DNA of 64,000 nt. Source: an uncultured Pelagibacteraceae bacterium (lineage in GTDB: Bacteria; Pseudomonadota; Alphaproteobacteria; Pelagibacterales; Pelagibacteraceae). The stretch spans positions 248,001-312,000 of the forward strand of contig CACNPC010000001.1 in NCBI GenBank assembly GCA_902622245.1, read 5' to 3'. Positions 1-10,230 of this stretch are shown here, in pieces (position 1 is the first letter of the stretch; each line of letters opens with the position of its first letter). The notes beneath the pieces were generated by a model. It had not been told where the DNA came from, did not search any database, and worked only from the letters and a program-made list of their open reading frames with translations. The position numbers were made by a program, and so were the translations under genes.

Positions 1-108
1 ATTATCATCAAAAAATTTTTTAAAAATTTGTGTTAATTCATTTCTAGCATTGATTTGTAATCTAGAAGGTATTTCTTCACTAAATAATTCAAGGAAAAAT
101 TCTGACAT
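1..108 (-). CDS. glyS: Glycyl-tRNA synthetase beta subunit, N-terminal fragment
   Basis: Partial gene cut by the left edge. Read on the minus strand from the ATG at 108, the first 36 residues begin MSEFFLELFSEEIPSRLQ, which matches the conserved start of bacterial GlyS. The beta subunit supplies tRNA recognition for the alpha2-beta2 glycyl-tRNA synthetase. It lies one base downstream of the glyQ stop, so the two subunits are almost certainly co-transcribed. Only the N-terminus is visible, so integrity of the rest cannot be judged. Confidence 0.85.
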   Translation of the reverse strand, partial: MSEFFLELFSEEIPSRLQINARNELTQIFKKFFDDN

Positions 109-109
109 T

Positions 110-994
110 TTAATTTTGTGTTTCTACCCAGATTTTTCCAATTTCTCTTGTCAGATCTCTGATCCTTGCAATATACTCAGCTCTTTGAGCAACACTTATA
201 ACTCCTCTAGCATCTAAAATATTGAATACGTGACTTGATTTTAAACATTGATCATATGCTGGAAGAGAAATTTTCTTTTCAATTAATGATTTTGCTTCTT
301 CTTCGAGCATATCAAAAATTTTAAATAATTTATCTGTGTTTGCATACTCAAAATTATAGGCTGAAAATTCTTTTTCAGCTTGGTGAAAAACATCTTTGTA
401 TAAAACTCCCTCATCATTCCAAATTAAATCAAAAACATTTTTTTTACCTTGAATAAACATACATAATCTCTCTAAACCATAAGTAATTTCAACAGATATT
501 GGATTGCATTCAATACCCGCCATTTGTTGAAAATAAGTAAATTGAGTAACTTCCATACCATCACACCATACTTCCCATCCAAGACCAGCGGCACCTAAGG
601 TTGGACTTTCCCAATCATCCTCTACAAATCTGATATCGTGCTCTTCGTATTTAATACCTACTGATGAAAGGCTATTAAGATACATTTTTTTAATATCTTT
701 TGGTGAAGGTTTTATTAAAACTTGAAATTGATAATAGTGTTGCAAACGATTAGGATTTTCTCCATACCTTCCATCTGTTGGTCTTCTTGATGGTTGAACG
801 TAAGCTGTTTTCCATGGTTTAGAACCTAATGATCTTAGAGTTGTTGCTGGGTGAAATGTTCCTGCTCCAACTTCTAAATCATAAGGTTGTAAAATAACGC
901 AACCTTTTTTTGACCAATACTTTTGAAGATTTAAAATTGTATCCTGAAAAGAAATAAATGATTTTGGATTTTTTGTTTTTTTTTTAGAAACCAT
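110..994 (-). CDS. glyQ: Glycyl-tRNA synthetase alpha subunit
   Basis: Catalytic subunit of the bacterial heterotetrameric glycyl-tRNA synthetase, which charges tRNA-Gly with glycine using ATP in the cytoplasm. The 294-residue protein is close to the usual family length and carries the family blocks: [14 protein letters not shown] near residue 37, [20 protein letters not shown] near residue 65, and the ATP-site region ending [19 protein letters not shown] short basic N-terminal extension ([11 protein letters not shown]) precedes the core. It overlaps the start of the upstream S49 peptidase reading frame's end by 11 nt and is followed at once by glyS. The family assignment is unambiguous. Confidence 0.97.
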   Translation of the reverse strand: MVSKKKTKNPKSFISFQDTILNLQKYWSKKGCVILQPYDLEVGAGTFHPATTLRSLGSKPWKTAYVQPSRRPTDGRYGENPNRLQHYYQFQVLIKPSPKDIKKMYLNSLSSVGIKYEEHDIRFVEDDWESPTLGAAGLGWEVWCDGMEVTQFTYFQQMAGIECNPISVEITYGLERLCMFIQGKKNVFDLIWNDEGVLYKDVFHQAEKEFSAYNFEYANTDKLFKIFDMLEEEAKSLIEKKISLPAYDQCLKSSHVFNILDARGVISVAQRAEYIARIRDLTREIGKIWVETQN

Positions 995-1790
995 ATTTTT
1001 GCCAAATAGATCTTTCTTCTAAAACACTTATCAATTTATCCGCATGGTCTTCAGAAGACGAAAGTTTTTTGGCAAGCCATCCTTTAGACTTTTCAAATTT
1101 TTTAATTTCAACATCTTCACCAAATTTTTCTCTCAATATCTGTTCTGCATTCCCTATTCCATCTATCAAACCAAGTTTTAAAGATGTTTTGCCAGACCAA
1201 AATTCTCCAGAAAAAAGTTCAACATCAGTTTTGTTTAGTTTTGTTGATCTACTTTCCTCTACAACATTAATAAATTCTTGGTGAAGTTCCAGTTGAATAT
1301 TTTTTAATCTTTGAATGTCCTCTTCTTTCTCATCTAAAAAAGGGTCTAGAGTACTTTTATTTTTTCCAGCTGTATAAACCCTTCTTTTAACACCTATTTT
1401 TTGAATTAAATCTTTAAAACCAAAAGAAGAATAAATTACTCCTATTGATCCGATTATAGAACTTGCATTAGCATAAATCTCATCACCTGCGCATGCAATT
1501 AGATAGCCTCCAGATGCAGCAACATCTTCAGCAAAAACTATTACTTTTTTTTTGTTTTTCTTAGATTGTTCTCTAATAAATTTATATATTAGATGTGATT
1601 GAACGGGTGAACCACCTGGTGAATTAATTGAAATTGCAACAGCCTCTGCTTTTTTTAATGAAAAAGCTTTTTTTATCATTTCTTCTTGAGAGGAATATTC
1701 TATTCCTTGTTTAAACTTTCCGACATTTCCTATGACACCGGTAAGTCTTAAATGACTAACAATTTTTTTTTTTTTAAAAAATGAAAACAT
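984..1790 (-). CDS. sppA: S49-family signal peptide peptidase (SppA/SohB-like)
   Basis: Serine peptidase of family S49, which cleaves leftover signal peptides in or at the inner membrane. At 268 residues it is the short single-domain form, about half the length of E. coli SppA. The catalytic serine is Ser93 in AASGGY and the lysine general base is Lys145 in [10 protein letters not shown], both in the expected places. There is no long N-terminal transmembrane segment, only a short hydrophobic start and a Lys run, so membrane attachment is uncertain. It is the first gene of the sppA-glyQ-glyS run and overlaps glyQ by 11 nt. The fold assignment is firm; the exact physiological substrate is inferred. 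Confidence 0.88.
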   Translation of the reverse strand: MFSFFKKKKIVSHLRLTGVIGNVGKFKQGIEYSSQEEMIKKAFSLKKAEAVAISINSPGGSPVQSHLIYKFIREQSKKNKKKVIVFAEDVAASGGYLIACAGDEIYANASSIIGSIGVIYSSFGFKDLIQKIGVKRRVYTAGKNKSTLDPFLDEKEEDIQRLKNIQLELHQEFINVVEESRSTKLNKTDVELFSGEFWSGKTSLKLGLIDGIGNAEQILREKFGEDVEIKKFEKSKGWLAKKLSSSEDHADKLISVLEERSIWQKYGF

Positions 1791-1898
1791 ACAAATGATT
1801 ATAAAAATTTTACTTAATTATAAAGCTACTTATAGTTGAAGAATTAGGTGCGTCAATTGATAAGTATATTAATAAACTTAATGTAATATTTTGAATTT

Positions 1899-2912
1899 AT
1901 GGGTTCAGTAGTTCAATTAAAAAAGCAAATAACGAATGCGTATACAGATTTAGTAAATTCTGTTGATGAAAAACTAAGTTTAGTTGAAGACAAAATTTCT
2001 TATAAATTAGATAGTAAAGTTGAGCTTGTTAAAGAAATGACAGCTTACCACATGACTAGTGGAGGTAAAAGATTAAGAGCATTGCTTACTTTGGAGTGTG
2101 CTAAATTGTGTGGATATACAAAAGGTAGTAGAGATGTGAACCTAGCTGCATGTGTTGAACTTATACACGCGGCAACTCTTATGCATGATGATGTAATTGA
2201 CAGCGCAGATTTAAGAAGAGGCAAAAAAACTACAAATAAAATTTGGGGAAATCATTCATCAATTCTTGTTGGGGACTATTTATTAAGTAGATGTTTTGAA
2301 ATGATGGTTGAGGACGGAAGTATTGAAGTATTAAAACTTTTATCTTCTACATCATCAACTATTGCTCAAGGAGAAGTTTTACAATTACAACATAAAGGTG
2401 ACTCTGAAATGTTAGAAGATACATATTTGAATATAATTTCTTCTAAAACTGCAGCTTTATTTTCAGCATCTTCAAAAGTTGGATCGATAATTACTGATAA
2501 AGACAATAAATTTAAAGATGCACTAGAATTCTATGGAAAGAACCTTGGATTAACATTTCAGATTGCAGATGACACACTTGACTATAACTCAGAATTAAAA
2601 ATGTTTGGTAAAGAGATAGGGAAAGATTTCTTTGAGGGCAAGGTTACTCTCCCGATTATTCTATTACATCAAAAATTATCTTCAGATGAAAAATTAGTTT
2701 TAAAAAAAATATTTGAACAAAATATCAGATCTAAAGAAGAATTTGACTATGTGCTTACATTGGTAAAAAAATATAACATAATTAATGAGTGCTACAAAAA
2801 AGCGGAGCACTATATAAGTTTAGCATCAAATTCATTAAGTATATTTCAAGATTGTGAAGAAAAAACTATACTCAAAAATTTAACTTCATTTAGTATTAAT
2901 AGAAAATTTTAA
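1899..2912 (+). CDS. ispB: Trans-polyprenyl diphosphate synthase (octaprenyl/decaprenyl type)
   Basis: Long-chain prenyl transferase making the isoprenoid tail of ubiquinone from IPP and an allylic diphosphate. The protein has 337 residues, usual for IspB. The first aspartate-rich motif is DDVID at 97-101 followed by LRRGKK, and the second is DDTLD at 224-228 in FQIADDTLDY; small residues before the first motif fit a long-chain product. It diverges from sppA across a 108-base gap (1791-1898) that must hold both promoters; I see no convincing -35/-10 pair there. It converges on pdxH with a 4-nt overlap. Chain length cannot be read from sequence alone. Confidence 0.9.
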   Translation: MGSVVQLKKQITNAYTDLVNSVDEKLSLVEDKISYKLDSKVELVKEMTAYHMTSGGKRLRALLTLECAKLCGYTKGSRDVNLAACVELIHAATLMHDDVIDSADLRRGKKTTNKIWGNHSSILVGDYLLSRCFEMMVEDGSIEVLKLLSSTSSTIAQGEVLQLQHKGDSEMLEDTYLNIISSKTAALFSASSKVGSIITDKDNKFKDALEFYGKNLGLTFQIADDTLDYNSELKMFGKEIGKDFFEGKVTLPIILLHQKLSSDEKLVLKKIFEQNIRSKEEFDYVLTLVKKYNIINECYKKAEHYISLASNSLSIFQDCEEKTILKNLTSFSINRKF

Positions 2913-3532
2913 GGTGATAAGAGAATTTTTTTCCAATCATTATTTTCTTTAATATATTTTAATCTTTCGTGAATTCTATTTTTACCATCTAACCAAAATT
3001 CAATTTCGTGGTGTTTTAACCTCCATCCTGACCAATGATCAGGTCTTGGAACATTATTTTCATCTTTATAGAGATCTTTAAATTTTTTTATAGATTGGTT
3101 TAGCTCTTCTCTATCTTTTAAAATTGAACTCTGATTTGATGCCCATGCACCAATTCTACTTCCGTAACTTCTGGATTTATAATAATTATCAGCTTCTTCA
3201 TCAGATACTTTTTCAGCAGTACCAACTATTCGAATTTGTCTGAGTAAACTTTTCCAATGAAAGCACATCGAAATGTTTGGATTCTGCTTTATAGAGTTTC
3301 CCTTATTACTATTAAAGTTAGTGTAAAAAACAAATCCATCCTCTCCATAATCTTTGAGTAATACCATTCTTACATTCGGATAACCTTTTTCGTTAATAGT
3401 GCCTAGAGCTAATGCATTTGGATCATTTATTTCTGTTTTCTTTGCCTCGTTGTACCATTCAGTGAATAATAGTATTGGATTATCGAGATCTAGAAAGCAT
3501 TTATCTAACCCTAAAGAATTTTTTTCGTTCAT
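2909..3532 (-). CDS. pdxH: Pyridoxamine/pyridoxine 5'-phosphate oxidase
   Basis: FMN enzyme oxidising pyridoxine or pyridoxamine 5'-phosphate to pyridoxal 5'-phosphate, the PLP cofactor. At 207 residues it is of normal length. Recognisable blocks are FVFYTNFNSNKGNSI (FMN phosphate contact region), the SRSYGSRIGAWASNQSS stretch, and the C-terminal substrate-binding region DHWSGWRLKHHEIEFW with RIHERL, equivalent to the usual RLHDR box. It converges on ispB with a 4-nt overlap and diverges from aroC across 32 bases. PLP is needed by the ColD-like enzyme in the island, though that link is general. Confidence 0.95.
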   Translation of the reverse strand: MNEKNSLGLDKCFLDLDNPILLFTEWYNEAKKTEINDPNALALGTINEKGYPNVRMVLLKDYGEDGFVFYTNFNSNKGNSIKQNPNISMCFHWKSLLRQIRIVGTAEKVSDEEADNYYKSRSYGSRIGAWASNQSSILKDREELNQSIKKFKDLYKDENNVPRPDHWSGWRLKHHEIEFWLDGKNRIHERLKYIKENNDWKKILLSP

Positions 3533-3564
3533 AATTTAACCAAAATAATTTATATAATAATATA

Positions 3565-4650
3565 ATGTCTTTTAATACATTTGGAAAATTTTTTCGATTT
3601 ACTACTTGGGGTGAGTCTCATGGTCCAGCAATAGGATGTGTTGTTGATGGTTGTCCTCCGAATATTAAGCTTAATATCAGAGACATTCAGTTAGAATTAA
3701 ATAAAAGAAAGCCTGGTCAGTCAAAATTCACAACCCAAAGAAAAGAGGATGATAAAGTAGAAATTTTATCAGGGACATTTGAGGGCAAAACAACTGGTAC
3801 ACCTATCTCAATGATTATCTTCAATAAAGATATGCGTTCTAGGGATTATAAAAATATTAAAGATAAATTTAGACCTGGTCATGCTGATTATACATATTTT
3901 AAAAAGTATGGAATTAGAGATTATAGAGGTGGAGGCAGACAATCAGCGAGAGAGACTGCTTCAAGAGTAGCAGCAGGGGCAATAGCGAAACAAGTTTTGC
4001 AAAATATTATTGGGAAAAAGTACAGTGTAATTGGAGCCGTAACACAATTAGGAATACTAGGATGCGATACAGAAAAATGGAATGACAGTTTCATCACAAA
4101 AAACCCTTTATTTTGTCCTGATAAAACAGTTTTAAAATTATGGGAAAAATATTTACTTGGGATAAGAAAAGCTGGTTCATCATGTGGGGCTATTATTGAA
4201 GTAAGAGCAAGAGGTGTTCCTGTCGGATTAGGAGCTCCAATTTATTCAAAATTAGATATGGATTTAGCATCAGCAATGATGAGTATTAACGCAGTAAAAG
4301 GAGTAAATATAGGATCAGGAATGAACTCTGCTCAACTTTCTGGTGAACAAAATTCAGATGAAATGTCCCAAACAGGAAAGAAAACAAAATTTAAATCGAA
4401 TAATGCTGGAGGAATTCTTGGAGGTATTTCTAGTGGTCAAGAAATAATAGTTTCTTTTGCAGTAAAACCAACTTCATCAATTCTTTCTCAAAGAAAAACA
4501 ATTAATAAATTTGGAAAAAATACTTCAATTTCAGTCACAGGGAGACATGATCCATGTGTAGGTATTAGAGCAGTTCCTATTGGCGAAGCAATGATGCATT
4601 GTGTAATTCTTGATCACTACTTAATGAATAAAGCTCAATGTGGCAATTAA
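3565..4650 (+). CDS. aroC: Chorismate synthase
   Basis: Last enzyme of the shikimate pathway, converting EPSP to chorismate with reduced FMN. The 361-residue protein has family signatures including [17 protein letters not shown] near the N-terminus, [21 protein letters not shown] in the centre, [15 protein letters not shown], and near the C-terminus [18 protein letters not shown]. All are intact. It overlaps the end of dxs, on the opposite strand, by 4 nt. No regulatory site is evident in the 32-base gap upstream, shared with pdxH. Confidence 0.97.
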   Translation: MSFNTFGKFFRFTTWGESHGPAIGCVVDGCPPNIKLNIRDIQLELNKRKPGQSKFTTQRKEDDKVEILSGTFEGKTTGTPISMIIFNKDMRSRDYKNIKDKFRPGHADYTYFKKYGIRDYRGGGRQSARETASRVAAGAIAKQVLQNIIGKKYSVIGAVTQLGILGCDTEKWNDSFITKNPLFCPDKTVLKLWEKYLLGIRKAGSSCGAIIEVRARGVPVGLGAPIYSKLDMDLASAMMSINAVKGVNIGSGMNSAQLSGEQNSDEMSQTGKKTKFKSNNAGGILGGISSGQEIIVSFAVKPTSSILSQRKTINKFGKNTSISVTGRHDPCVGIRAVPIGEAMMHCVILDHYLMNKAQCGN

Positions 4651-6557
4651 TTAGTTTTTTTAATTAAAACTTTAGAATTTAGAGTTTCCAAAACCTTAGC
4701 TTCAATAGATTTAGCATCTAGACCAGCTTCTTTATACATTTCTTCTGGTTTATCTTGGTCTAAAAATTTATCAGGCAAAATCATTGATCTAAATTTTATA
4801 TAATTATCTAATAAATTCTTTTCATTTAAGAAATGATTTACATGAGCTCCAAAACCTCCTATAGAGCCTTCTTCCAACGTAATGAGCACTTCATGATTTG
4901 TTGCAACTTGCCACATAAGATTTTCATCCAGAGGTTTTGCAAATCTAGCATCTATAATTGTTGGATTAATTCCCATTTTTTTTAAACCTTCTTCAGCCAA
5001 TAAACATTCTTTTAATCTGTTACCAAAACTTACTAAGGCAACTTTCTTACCTTCTCTTATAACTCTACCTTTTCCAATATCTATTTTTTCGTTGATATCA
5101 GGTAATTCTAAACCTGTTCCATTTCCTCTTGGATATCTAAATGCACATGGTTGATTATTAATATCTACTGACGTATTGACCATTCTTACCAATTCTGCTT
5201 CATCACTTGCTGCCATAACAATAAAATTAGGTAAAGTTGATAAATATGTAATATCAAAAGCACCTGCATGAGTAGCTCCATCGGCGCCAACTAAACCAGC
5301 TCTATCAATTGCAAATCTTACTGGTAAACTTTGAATTGCAACGTCATGAACTACCTGATCATAAGCTCTTTGTAAAAATGTTGAATAAATTGCTGCATAA
5401 GGCTTATAACCCTCTGTTGCTAAACCTGCAGCAAAAGTAACAGCATGTTGTTCAGCAATTCCAACATCAAAAGTTCTGTCCGGGAAAACTTTACTAAATG
5501 CGTCCATTCCTGTCCCAGATGGCATAGCAGCAGTTATACCTACAATTTTACTATCTTTCTTTGCATGCTCTATTAATGTATTTGCGAATACCTTTGTAAA
5601 AGCAGGAGTCTTAGTTGTTGATTTTTGTTGAACTCCAGTTTGAACATCAAATTTTGTAACTCCATGATACTTATCATCAGATTTTTCAGCAAAACTATAT
5701 CCTTTCCCTTTTTGAGTTTTTATATGAATTAGTATTGGACCATTATGATTGCTTTCTTTTGCATTTTTTAAAATTGGCAATAGTACATCTAAATCATGAC
5801 CATCAATTGGACCAACATAATAAAAACCTAATGAATTAAATAATGTACCACCTGTGACAGCCGATCTCAAAAAATCTTCAGCCTTTCCAGCCTTTTTGCT
5901 AAATCTTTTTGAAAATGATGAAATAATCATTTTAACTGTTTCTCTGAAACTAAAATAAATCTTACCTGAAAAAATTTTAGCAAGATAAGATTTCATTGCG
6001 CCAACTGGTTTTGCAATTGACATATCATTGTCATTCAAAATTACGATCATTTTTGTTTTTGAGTCTCCAGCATTATTCATAGCTTCATATGCCATTCCTG
6101 CGCTCATGGCACCATCACCAATAACTGCTATAACCTGATCTGATTTATTTGATAATTTATTTGCTGTTGCAATACCAAATCCAGCAGAAATAGAAGTGGA
6201 ACTATGAGCTGCACCAAAAGGGTCAAATTCACTTTCCGATCGCTTTGTAAAACCAGATAATCCACTTCCTTGTCGTAAAGTTCGTATTTTATCTTTTCTT
6301 CCTGTTAAAATTTTATGAGGGTATGATTGATGACCAACATCCCATATCAATTTGTCCTTAGGTGTGTCAAAAACATGATGAAGTGCTACTGTTAGTTCTA
6401 CAACACCTAAGCCCGCACCTAGATGACCACCTGTTTTTGAAACTGCATCAATCATTTCTCTTCTTACTTCTTCTGATAGAACTTTTAATTCTTCATTATT
6501 GAGTTTTTTTATATCTGAAGGAAAATTAATATTATTTAAATATTTATAATTCTGCAT
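4647..6557 (-). CDS. dxs: 1-deoxy-D-xylulose-5-phosphate synthase
   Basis: Thiamine-diphosphate enzyme condensing pyruvate and glyceraldehyde 3-phosphate to DXP, the first step of the MEP isoprenoid route and a thiamine/PLP precursor in many bacteria. The 636-residue protein shows His45 in [20 protein letters not shown] at 73-81, the ThDP motif starting [13 protein letters not shown] at 147 and ending at NDNDMSI, and the transketolase pyrimidine-domain region [14 protein letters not shown]. It lies one base upstream of nothing but directly abuts ispA (gap zero), so xseB-ispA-dxs form one operon dedicated largely to prenyl precursors. Confidence 0.97.
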   Translation of the reverse strand: MQNYKYLNNINFPSDIKKLNNEELKVLSEEVRREMIDAVSKTGGHLGAGLGVVELTVALHHVFDTPKDKLIWDVGHQSYPHKILTGRKDKIRTLRQGSGLSGFTKRSESEFDPFGAAHSSTSISAGFGIATANKLSNKSDQVIAVIGDGAMSAGMAYEAMNNAGDSKTKMIVILNDNDMSIAKPVGAMKSYLAKIFSGKIYFSFRETVKMIISSFSKRFSKKAGKAEDFLRSAVTGGTLFNSLGFYYVGPIDGHDLDVLLPILKNAKESNHNGPILIHIKTQKGKGYSFAEKSDDKYHGVTKFDVQTGVQQKSTTKTPAFTKVFANTLIEHAKKDSKIVGITAAMPSGTGMDAFSKVFPDRTFDVGIAEQHAVTFAAGLATEGYKPYAAIYSTFLQRAYDQVVHDVAIQSLPVRFAIDRAGLVGADGATHAGAFDITYLSTLPNFIVMAASDEAELVRMVNTSVDINNQPCAFRYPRGNGTGLELPDINEKIDIGKGRVIREGKKVALVSFGNRLKECLLAEEGLKKMGINPTIIDARFAKPLDENLMWQVATNHEVLITLEEGSIGGFGAHVNHFLNEKNLLDNYIKFRSMILPDKFLDQDKPEEMYKEAGLDAKSIEAKVLETLNSKVLIKKTN

Positions 6558-7427
6558 TTATTTATTTCTACTTAATATAAATTCAATTGTCTCTTTTAAA
6601 TCACTAGCATTATTTCCATAGTTAACTAAACTATTAAATATTTCTTTTTTTAGTTTTGATGCATATTTAATAGCATTTTTATATCCTAGTAAACTTATTA
6701 ATGTTGCTTTTCCCCTTTTTGAATCTTTATTTGTTTTTTTTCCTGCAGTTTTTGATGTACTGCTATAATCAATTAAATCATCTGCAATTTGAAAAAGTAA
6801 ACCAATTTTTTCACCAATAATTGAGAATTTTTTTATTTGATCTTTTTTATTTGTCAAAATAACTGGAGACAAACAGCTGAATGAAAATAATTTTCCAGTC
6901 TTTTTAATCTCCATATCTATAACTTTTTGTTTAGAAACTTTTTTTCTTTCATAATTTAAATCCAAAAATTGACCTCCAGCTATTCCTTGGTGACCTGATG
7001 ATTGAGATATTAGATTTATTAGGGATATTTTTTTATTGTTATTTATATTGAACTTTGGATCAGATAAAATTTCAAAAGCTAATGTCAAAAGGGAGTTTCC
7101 AGCTAAAACAGCTGTTGATTCTCCAAATTTTTTATGTGTAGTTAATTTACCTCTTCTAATATCATCATCATCCATACACGGTAAATCGTCGTGTATTAGT
7201 GAATAAGCGTGTATACATTCAACAGCTGAACTTAAATATAAAAGATATTTTTTTTTGACATTAAAAATTTTTCCAACATCAAAAATAAGCTTAGATCTTA
7301 TTTTTTTTCCTCCAGGAAATAAACCATACTTAATAGGTATAATTAGATCTGTTTTTTTTTGTTTTGCTAAGTAATTTTTTAAAAATTTATTTACTTCATT
7401 AACAGTTTTAACTAATCTTTTTTTCAT
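6558..7427 (-). CDS. ispA: Short-chain polyprenyl (farnesyl/geranyl) diphosphate synthase
   Basis: Prenyl transferase of the FPP synthase class, supplying farnesyl diphosphate to IspB and to undecaprenyl diphosphate synthesis. The 289 residues are usual for IspA. The first aspartate-rich motif lies within HDDLPCMDDDDIRRG, with the two-residue insertion typical of the bacterial FPP class, and the second is FQIADDLIDY. Its start overlaps xseB by 20 nt and it directly abuts dxs. Order xseB-ispA-dxs is widely conserved in proteobacteria, which supports the assignment over a long-chain enzyme. Confidence 0.93.
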   Translation of the reverse strand: MKKRLVKTVNEVNKFLKNYLAKQKKTDLIIPIKYGLFPGGKKIRSKLIFDVGKIFNVKKKYLLYLSSAVECIHAYSLIHDDLPCMDDDDIRRGKLTTHKKFGESTAVLAGNSLLTLAFEILSDPKFNINNNKKISLINLISQSSGHQGIAGGQFLDLNYERKKVSKQKVIDMEIKKTGKLFSFSCLSPVILTNKKDQIKKFSIIGEKIGLLFQIADDLIDYSSTSKTAGKKTNKDSKRGKATLISLLGYKNAIKYASKLKKEIFNSLVNYGNNASDLKETIEFILSRNK

Positions 7428-7662
7428 TTTTTTTTGAGGTTAATTCATCAATTTTTAGCTTAGTACTTTCAGATATATTTTTTGAATCCTTTTGAAATTT
7501 TTTCTCTATTAAATTATTTAACTTTATTAAATATTGATAATCATCAATAGATTCTTCCAAATTTTTTTTACTTTCTAATTCTTGTATTAAACGATCTGCT
7601 ATATCTGTGAGTTCACTCAAAGATTTTGATTCAATATCATCTGGCAAAATTTTTTCATTCAT
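7408..7662 (-). CDS. xseB: Exodeoxyribonuclease VII small subunit
   Basis: Small acidic helical subunit of exonuclease VII, which degrades single-stranded DNA with XseA. The 84-residue protein contains the XseB core around residues 15-55 (SLSELTDIADRLIQELES then NLEESIDDYQYLIKLNNL), which forms the helical hairpin that wraps XseA. A Lys-rich tail follows. Its position at the head of an ispA-dxs operon is the standard context. It diverges from the Sua5-type gene across only 20 bases (7663-7682). Confidence 0.88.
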   Translation of the reverse strand: MNEKILPDDIESKSLSELTDIADRLIQELESKKNLEESIDDYQYLIKLNNLIEKKFQKDSKNISESTKLKIDELTSKKNEKKIS

Positions 7663-7682
7663 ATAATAATTTGTAATATTAT

Positions 7683-8618
7683 ATGAAAATTAATGATTCA
7701 AATATTAAAAAAGCAGTAAAATATTTAAATAATCACGAATGTGTTGGAATACCTACGGAAACTGTCTATGGATTAGCTGCTAATGCCTATTCTGATAAAG
7801 CTACCAAAAGAATATTTAAATTAAAAGGAAGACCTGCCGATAACCCCTTAATTGTTCATTACTATAATATTAAAGATTTGGAGAAAGATTGTAAGACTAA
7901 TACTTTGTTTTATAAACTTTATAATTCATTATGCCCTGGTCCAATTACATTTATATTAAAACTAAAAAATGAAAGCAAAATTTCAAAAAACGTTACTAAT
8001 AACAAAAAAACGTTAGGTATAAGATTTCCAAGTCACCGAACCGCTAGAAAGTTATTAAAATCTTTAAAATATCCTTTAGCAGCGCCAAGCGCAAATATTT
8101 CTGAAGGGATAAGTCCAGTAACAAAAGATGATGTATATGATGAATTTGGAGAAAAAATTAAATTTATTCTAGAAGGCGGAAGATCAAAAATTGGTGTTGA
8201 ATCTACGATTATAAGTTTAGTAAAAAAACCCCAAATCTTAAGATTGGGTGGTTTAAATATTTCTATATTAAATAAAAAATTAAAAACAAATTTAAAAACT
8301 AAATTGTATGCTAAAAGTAACATAAGTTCTCCAGGGAGAAGAAGAATTCATTATTCACCTGGTATACCTATTAGATTAAACGCAGTTAAAATAAAAAAAG
8401 ATGAGGCTTTTATCCTAATTAAGAAGAGAAAAGAAAATAATAAGAATTATTTTTACTTAAGTAAGACAAATAACCTAATGGAGAGTGTTAAAAATTTATA
8501 TAAAACATTAAGAAAAATTAAGAAGTTAGGTTACAAAAAAATAGCTGTACAAAGAATACCAAACCAAAACTTTGGATTAGTGATTAACGATAGACTTTTT
8601 AGAGCATCAAAAAAATGA
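7683..8618 (+). CDS. tsaC: L-threonylcarbamoyladenylate synthase, Sua5 type
   Basis: Makes L-threonylcarbamoyl-AMP from threonine, bicarbonate and ATP for t6A37 modification of ANN-decoding tRNAs. The YrdC domain spans about residues 1-185 with GIPTETVYGLAANA, KGRPADNPLIVH, and LAAPSANISEG. The linker SPGRRRIHYSPGIP leads to a shorter second (Sua5) domain reaching residue 311, so this is the long Sua5 form rather than the short TsaC form. The stop overlaps the start of the following ABC ATPase by 4 nt, suggesting shared transcription without shared function. Confidence 0.9.
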   Translation: MKINDSNIKKAVKYLNNHECVGIPTETVYGLAANAYSDKATKRIFKLKGRPADNPLIVHYYNIKDLEKDCKTNTLFYKLYNSLCPGPITFILKLKNESKISKNVTNNKKTLGIRFPSHRTARKLLKSLKYPLAAPSANISEGISPVTKDDVYDEFGEKIKFILEGGRSKIGVESTIISLVKKPQILRLGGLNISILNKKLKTNLKTKLYAKSNISSPGRRRIHYSPGIPIRLNAVKIKKDEAFILIKKRKENNKNYFYLSKTNNLMESVKNLYKTLRKIKKLGYKKIAVQRIPNQNFGLVINDRLFRASKK

Positions 8619-9352
8619 AGAATTTAGTGGAAGTTAAAAATATAAAAAAAAATTACGGAAAGAATGAAGCTGTCAAAGGTATAAGTTTTAACATAAAACA
8701 AGACGAAATTTTAGGTCTATTAGGTCCAAATGGCTCGGGCAAAACAACAACGATAGGCATGTTATTGGGACTTTTAAAACCAACTAGTGGAGAAATTTTA
8801 ATAAACGGTCAAAAATTGGAAGGGAATAGAATTGAAATCTTGGAACAGATTAACTTCATATCTCCATATATTGAATTACCAAAAAAACTTACAGTTAAAC
8901 AAAATCTAACTGTTTATGGAAAATTATACAAAATAAATAATATTAATGAGAGGATCGAATTTTTATCAGAAAAATTAAGATTAGAAGATTTGCTTAATAG
9001 CATTACCGGTGAATTATCATCTGGACAAAAAAATAGAGTAAGTTTGGCAAAAGCATTAATCAACGAACCAAAAGTATTGCTATTAGATGAGCCAACTGCA
9101 TCATTAGATCCAGAAGTAGGTGATTTTGTTAGATCTTTTTTGGAAGATTATAAAAAAGAAAAAAAAATATCTATACTTCTTGCCTCTCATAATATGAATG
9201 AAGTCACTAGGCTTTGTAAATCAATTCTAATGATGAAGGATGGGATTATTATCGATGAAGGAAATCCTAAAGAATTAATCAATAAACATGGCAGAAAAAA
9301 CCTAGAGGAAGTTTTTTTAAAATTATCAAGGAGCAAAAATGAGCTTAACTAG
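8615..9352 (+). CDS. ABC transporter ATP-binding protein (ABC-2 type)
   Basis: ATPase of an ABC-2 exporter. The 245-residue protein has Walker A at 37-45 (GPNGSGKTT), the ABC signature ELSSGQKNRVSLAKAL, and Walker B VLLLDEPTASLDP followed by the switch His in ASHNMNE. Its last 14 bases overlap the permease gene, so the two are translationally coupled. Substrate is unknown; NodI/YadG/CcmA-like multidrug or lipid-type exporters share this architecture. No dedicated substrate gene is nearby. Confidence 0.9.
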   Translation: MKNLVEVKNIKKNYGKNEAVKGISFNIKQDEILGLLGPNGSGKTTTIGMLLGLLKPTSGEILINGQKLEGNRIEILEQINFISPYIELPKKLTVKQNLTVYGKLYKINNINERIEFLSEKLRLEDLLNSITGELSSGQKNRVSLAKALINEPKVLLLDEPTASLDPEVGDFVRSFLEDYKKEKKISILLASHNMNEVTRLCKSILMMKDGIIIDEGNPKELINKHGRKNLEEVFLKLSRSKNELN

Positions 9353-10130
9353 AATGTATGGTCTTTTTTTAAGACATTTTTATTTAATTACCAGATCTTT
9401 CCCAAGAGTTTTAGATCTTGTTTATTGGCCAACTATTCAAATTACTTTATGGGGATTTATCTCAAATTTTTTTGCTACACATACAACATATTATAATAAT
9501 GCGGTAGGAGTTATATTAACGTGCGCAATCCTTTATGATTTTCTTTTCAGAACAAGCATTGGATTTAATATGCTATTTCTTGAAGAGATTTGGAGTAGAA
9601 ACTTTACAAATTTATTTATTGCGCCAATGAAAATTGGTGAAATATTAACTTCACTTGTTGCTACAGCTTTGATTAGAGCTCTTATAGGTTTAATACCAGC
9701 AGTGCTTTTAACTTCTCCATTATTCGGTATTTCAATTTTAGATTTAGGAATATTTTTATTCTTTTTATTTTTGAGCCTATATTTATTTGGAATAACACTT
9801 GGCATCCTGGTATCTGCTGGTCTATTAAGATATGGACCCTCTTTTGAAAATATTGCATGGTCTACAATGTTTTTATTAGCTCCATTTGGATGCATTTATT
9901 ATCCAATTGAAATATTGCCAGAGGTGTTCCAGAAGATAGCTTATCTACTACCATTGGTATATATATTTGAAGAAGCAAGAAATATTTTGATTAATCAAAC
10001 TGTAGATATTCAAAATATCTATTATGCTTTCGTGTGGAATGGAGTTTACTTTGTATTATCAATTGCATTATTCTATTATTCTTTCAATGTCGCAAAAAAC
10101 AAAGGAACGCTTATTAATATGGGCGAATAA
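9339..10130 (+). CDS. ABC-2 type transporter permease
   Basis: Integral membrane partner of the preceding ATPase. The 263 residues carry about six hydrophobic segments, and the conserved ABC-2 C-terminal block is visible as AWSTMFLLAPFGCIYYPIEI followed by LPEVFQKIAYLLPLVY, which resembles the YPxxxLP motif of NodJ/YadH-like permeases. It overlaps the ATPase gene by 14 nt. Its stop codon directly touches the 3' CCA end of a tRNA-Arg encoded on the other strand. Transported substrate unknown. Confidence 0.87.
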   Translation: MSLTRMYGLFLRHFYLITRSFPRVLDLVYWPTIQITLWGFISNFFATHTTYYNNAVGVILTCAILYDFLFRTSIGFNMLFLEEIWSRNFTNLFIAPMKIGEILTSLVATALIRALIGLIPAVLLTSPLFGISILDLGIFLFFLFLSLYLFGITLGILVSAGLLRYGPSFENIAWSTMFLLAPFGCIYYPIEILPEVFQKIAYLLPLVYIFEEARNILINQTVDIQNIYYAFVWNGVYFVLSIALFYYSFNVAKNKGTLINMGE

Positions 10131-10207
10131 TGGTGCGCCCGCAAGGAGTCGAACCCTGAACCTCCAGAGCCGAAATCTGGCGCTCTATCCAGTTGAGCTA
10201 CGAACGC
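10131..10207 (-). tRNA. tRNA-Arg (anticodon TCG)
   Basis: 77-nt tRNA on the minus strand with an encoded CCA. Acceptor GCGTTCG pairs with CGGGCGC; D-arm GCTC/GAGC; anticodon stem CCAGA/TCTGG encloses loop TTTCGGC giving anticodon TCG; T-arm CAGGG/CCTTG encloses TTCGACT. This reads CGA and other CGN arginine codons. It sits opposite in strand to both neighbours and its 3' end abuts the ABC permease stop at 10130, so it needs its own promoter near 10208-10230 or inside rluD. Confidence 0.95.
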
Positions 10208-10230
10208 ATAATAATTTAATATAATAATTT

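Noticed and set aside
1791-1898. Riboswitch or structured leader in the sppA/ispB divergent gap
   Set aside because: 108 very A/T-rich bases without a stable G/C stem or known SAR11 riboswitch core; nothing convincing seen.
10024-10224. 66-residue plus-strand ORF with APARSRTLNLQSRN
   Set aside because: Antisense of tRNA-Arg fused to the ABC permease 3' end in another frame; no coding signature.
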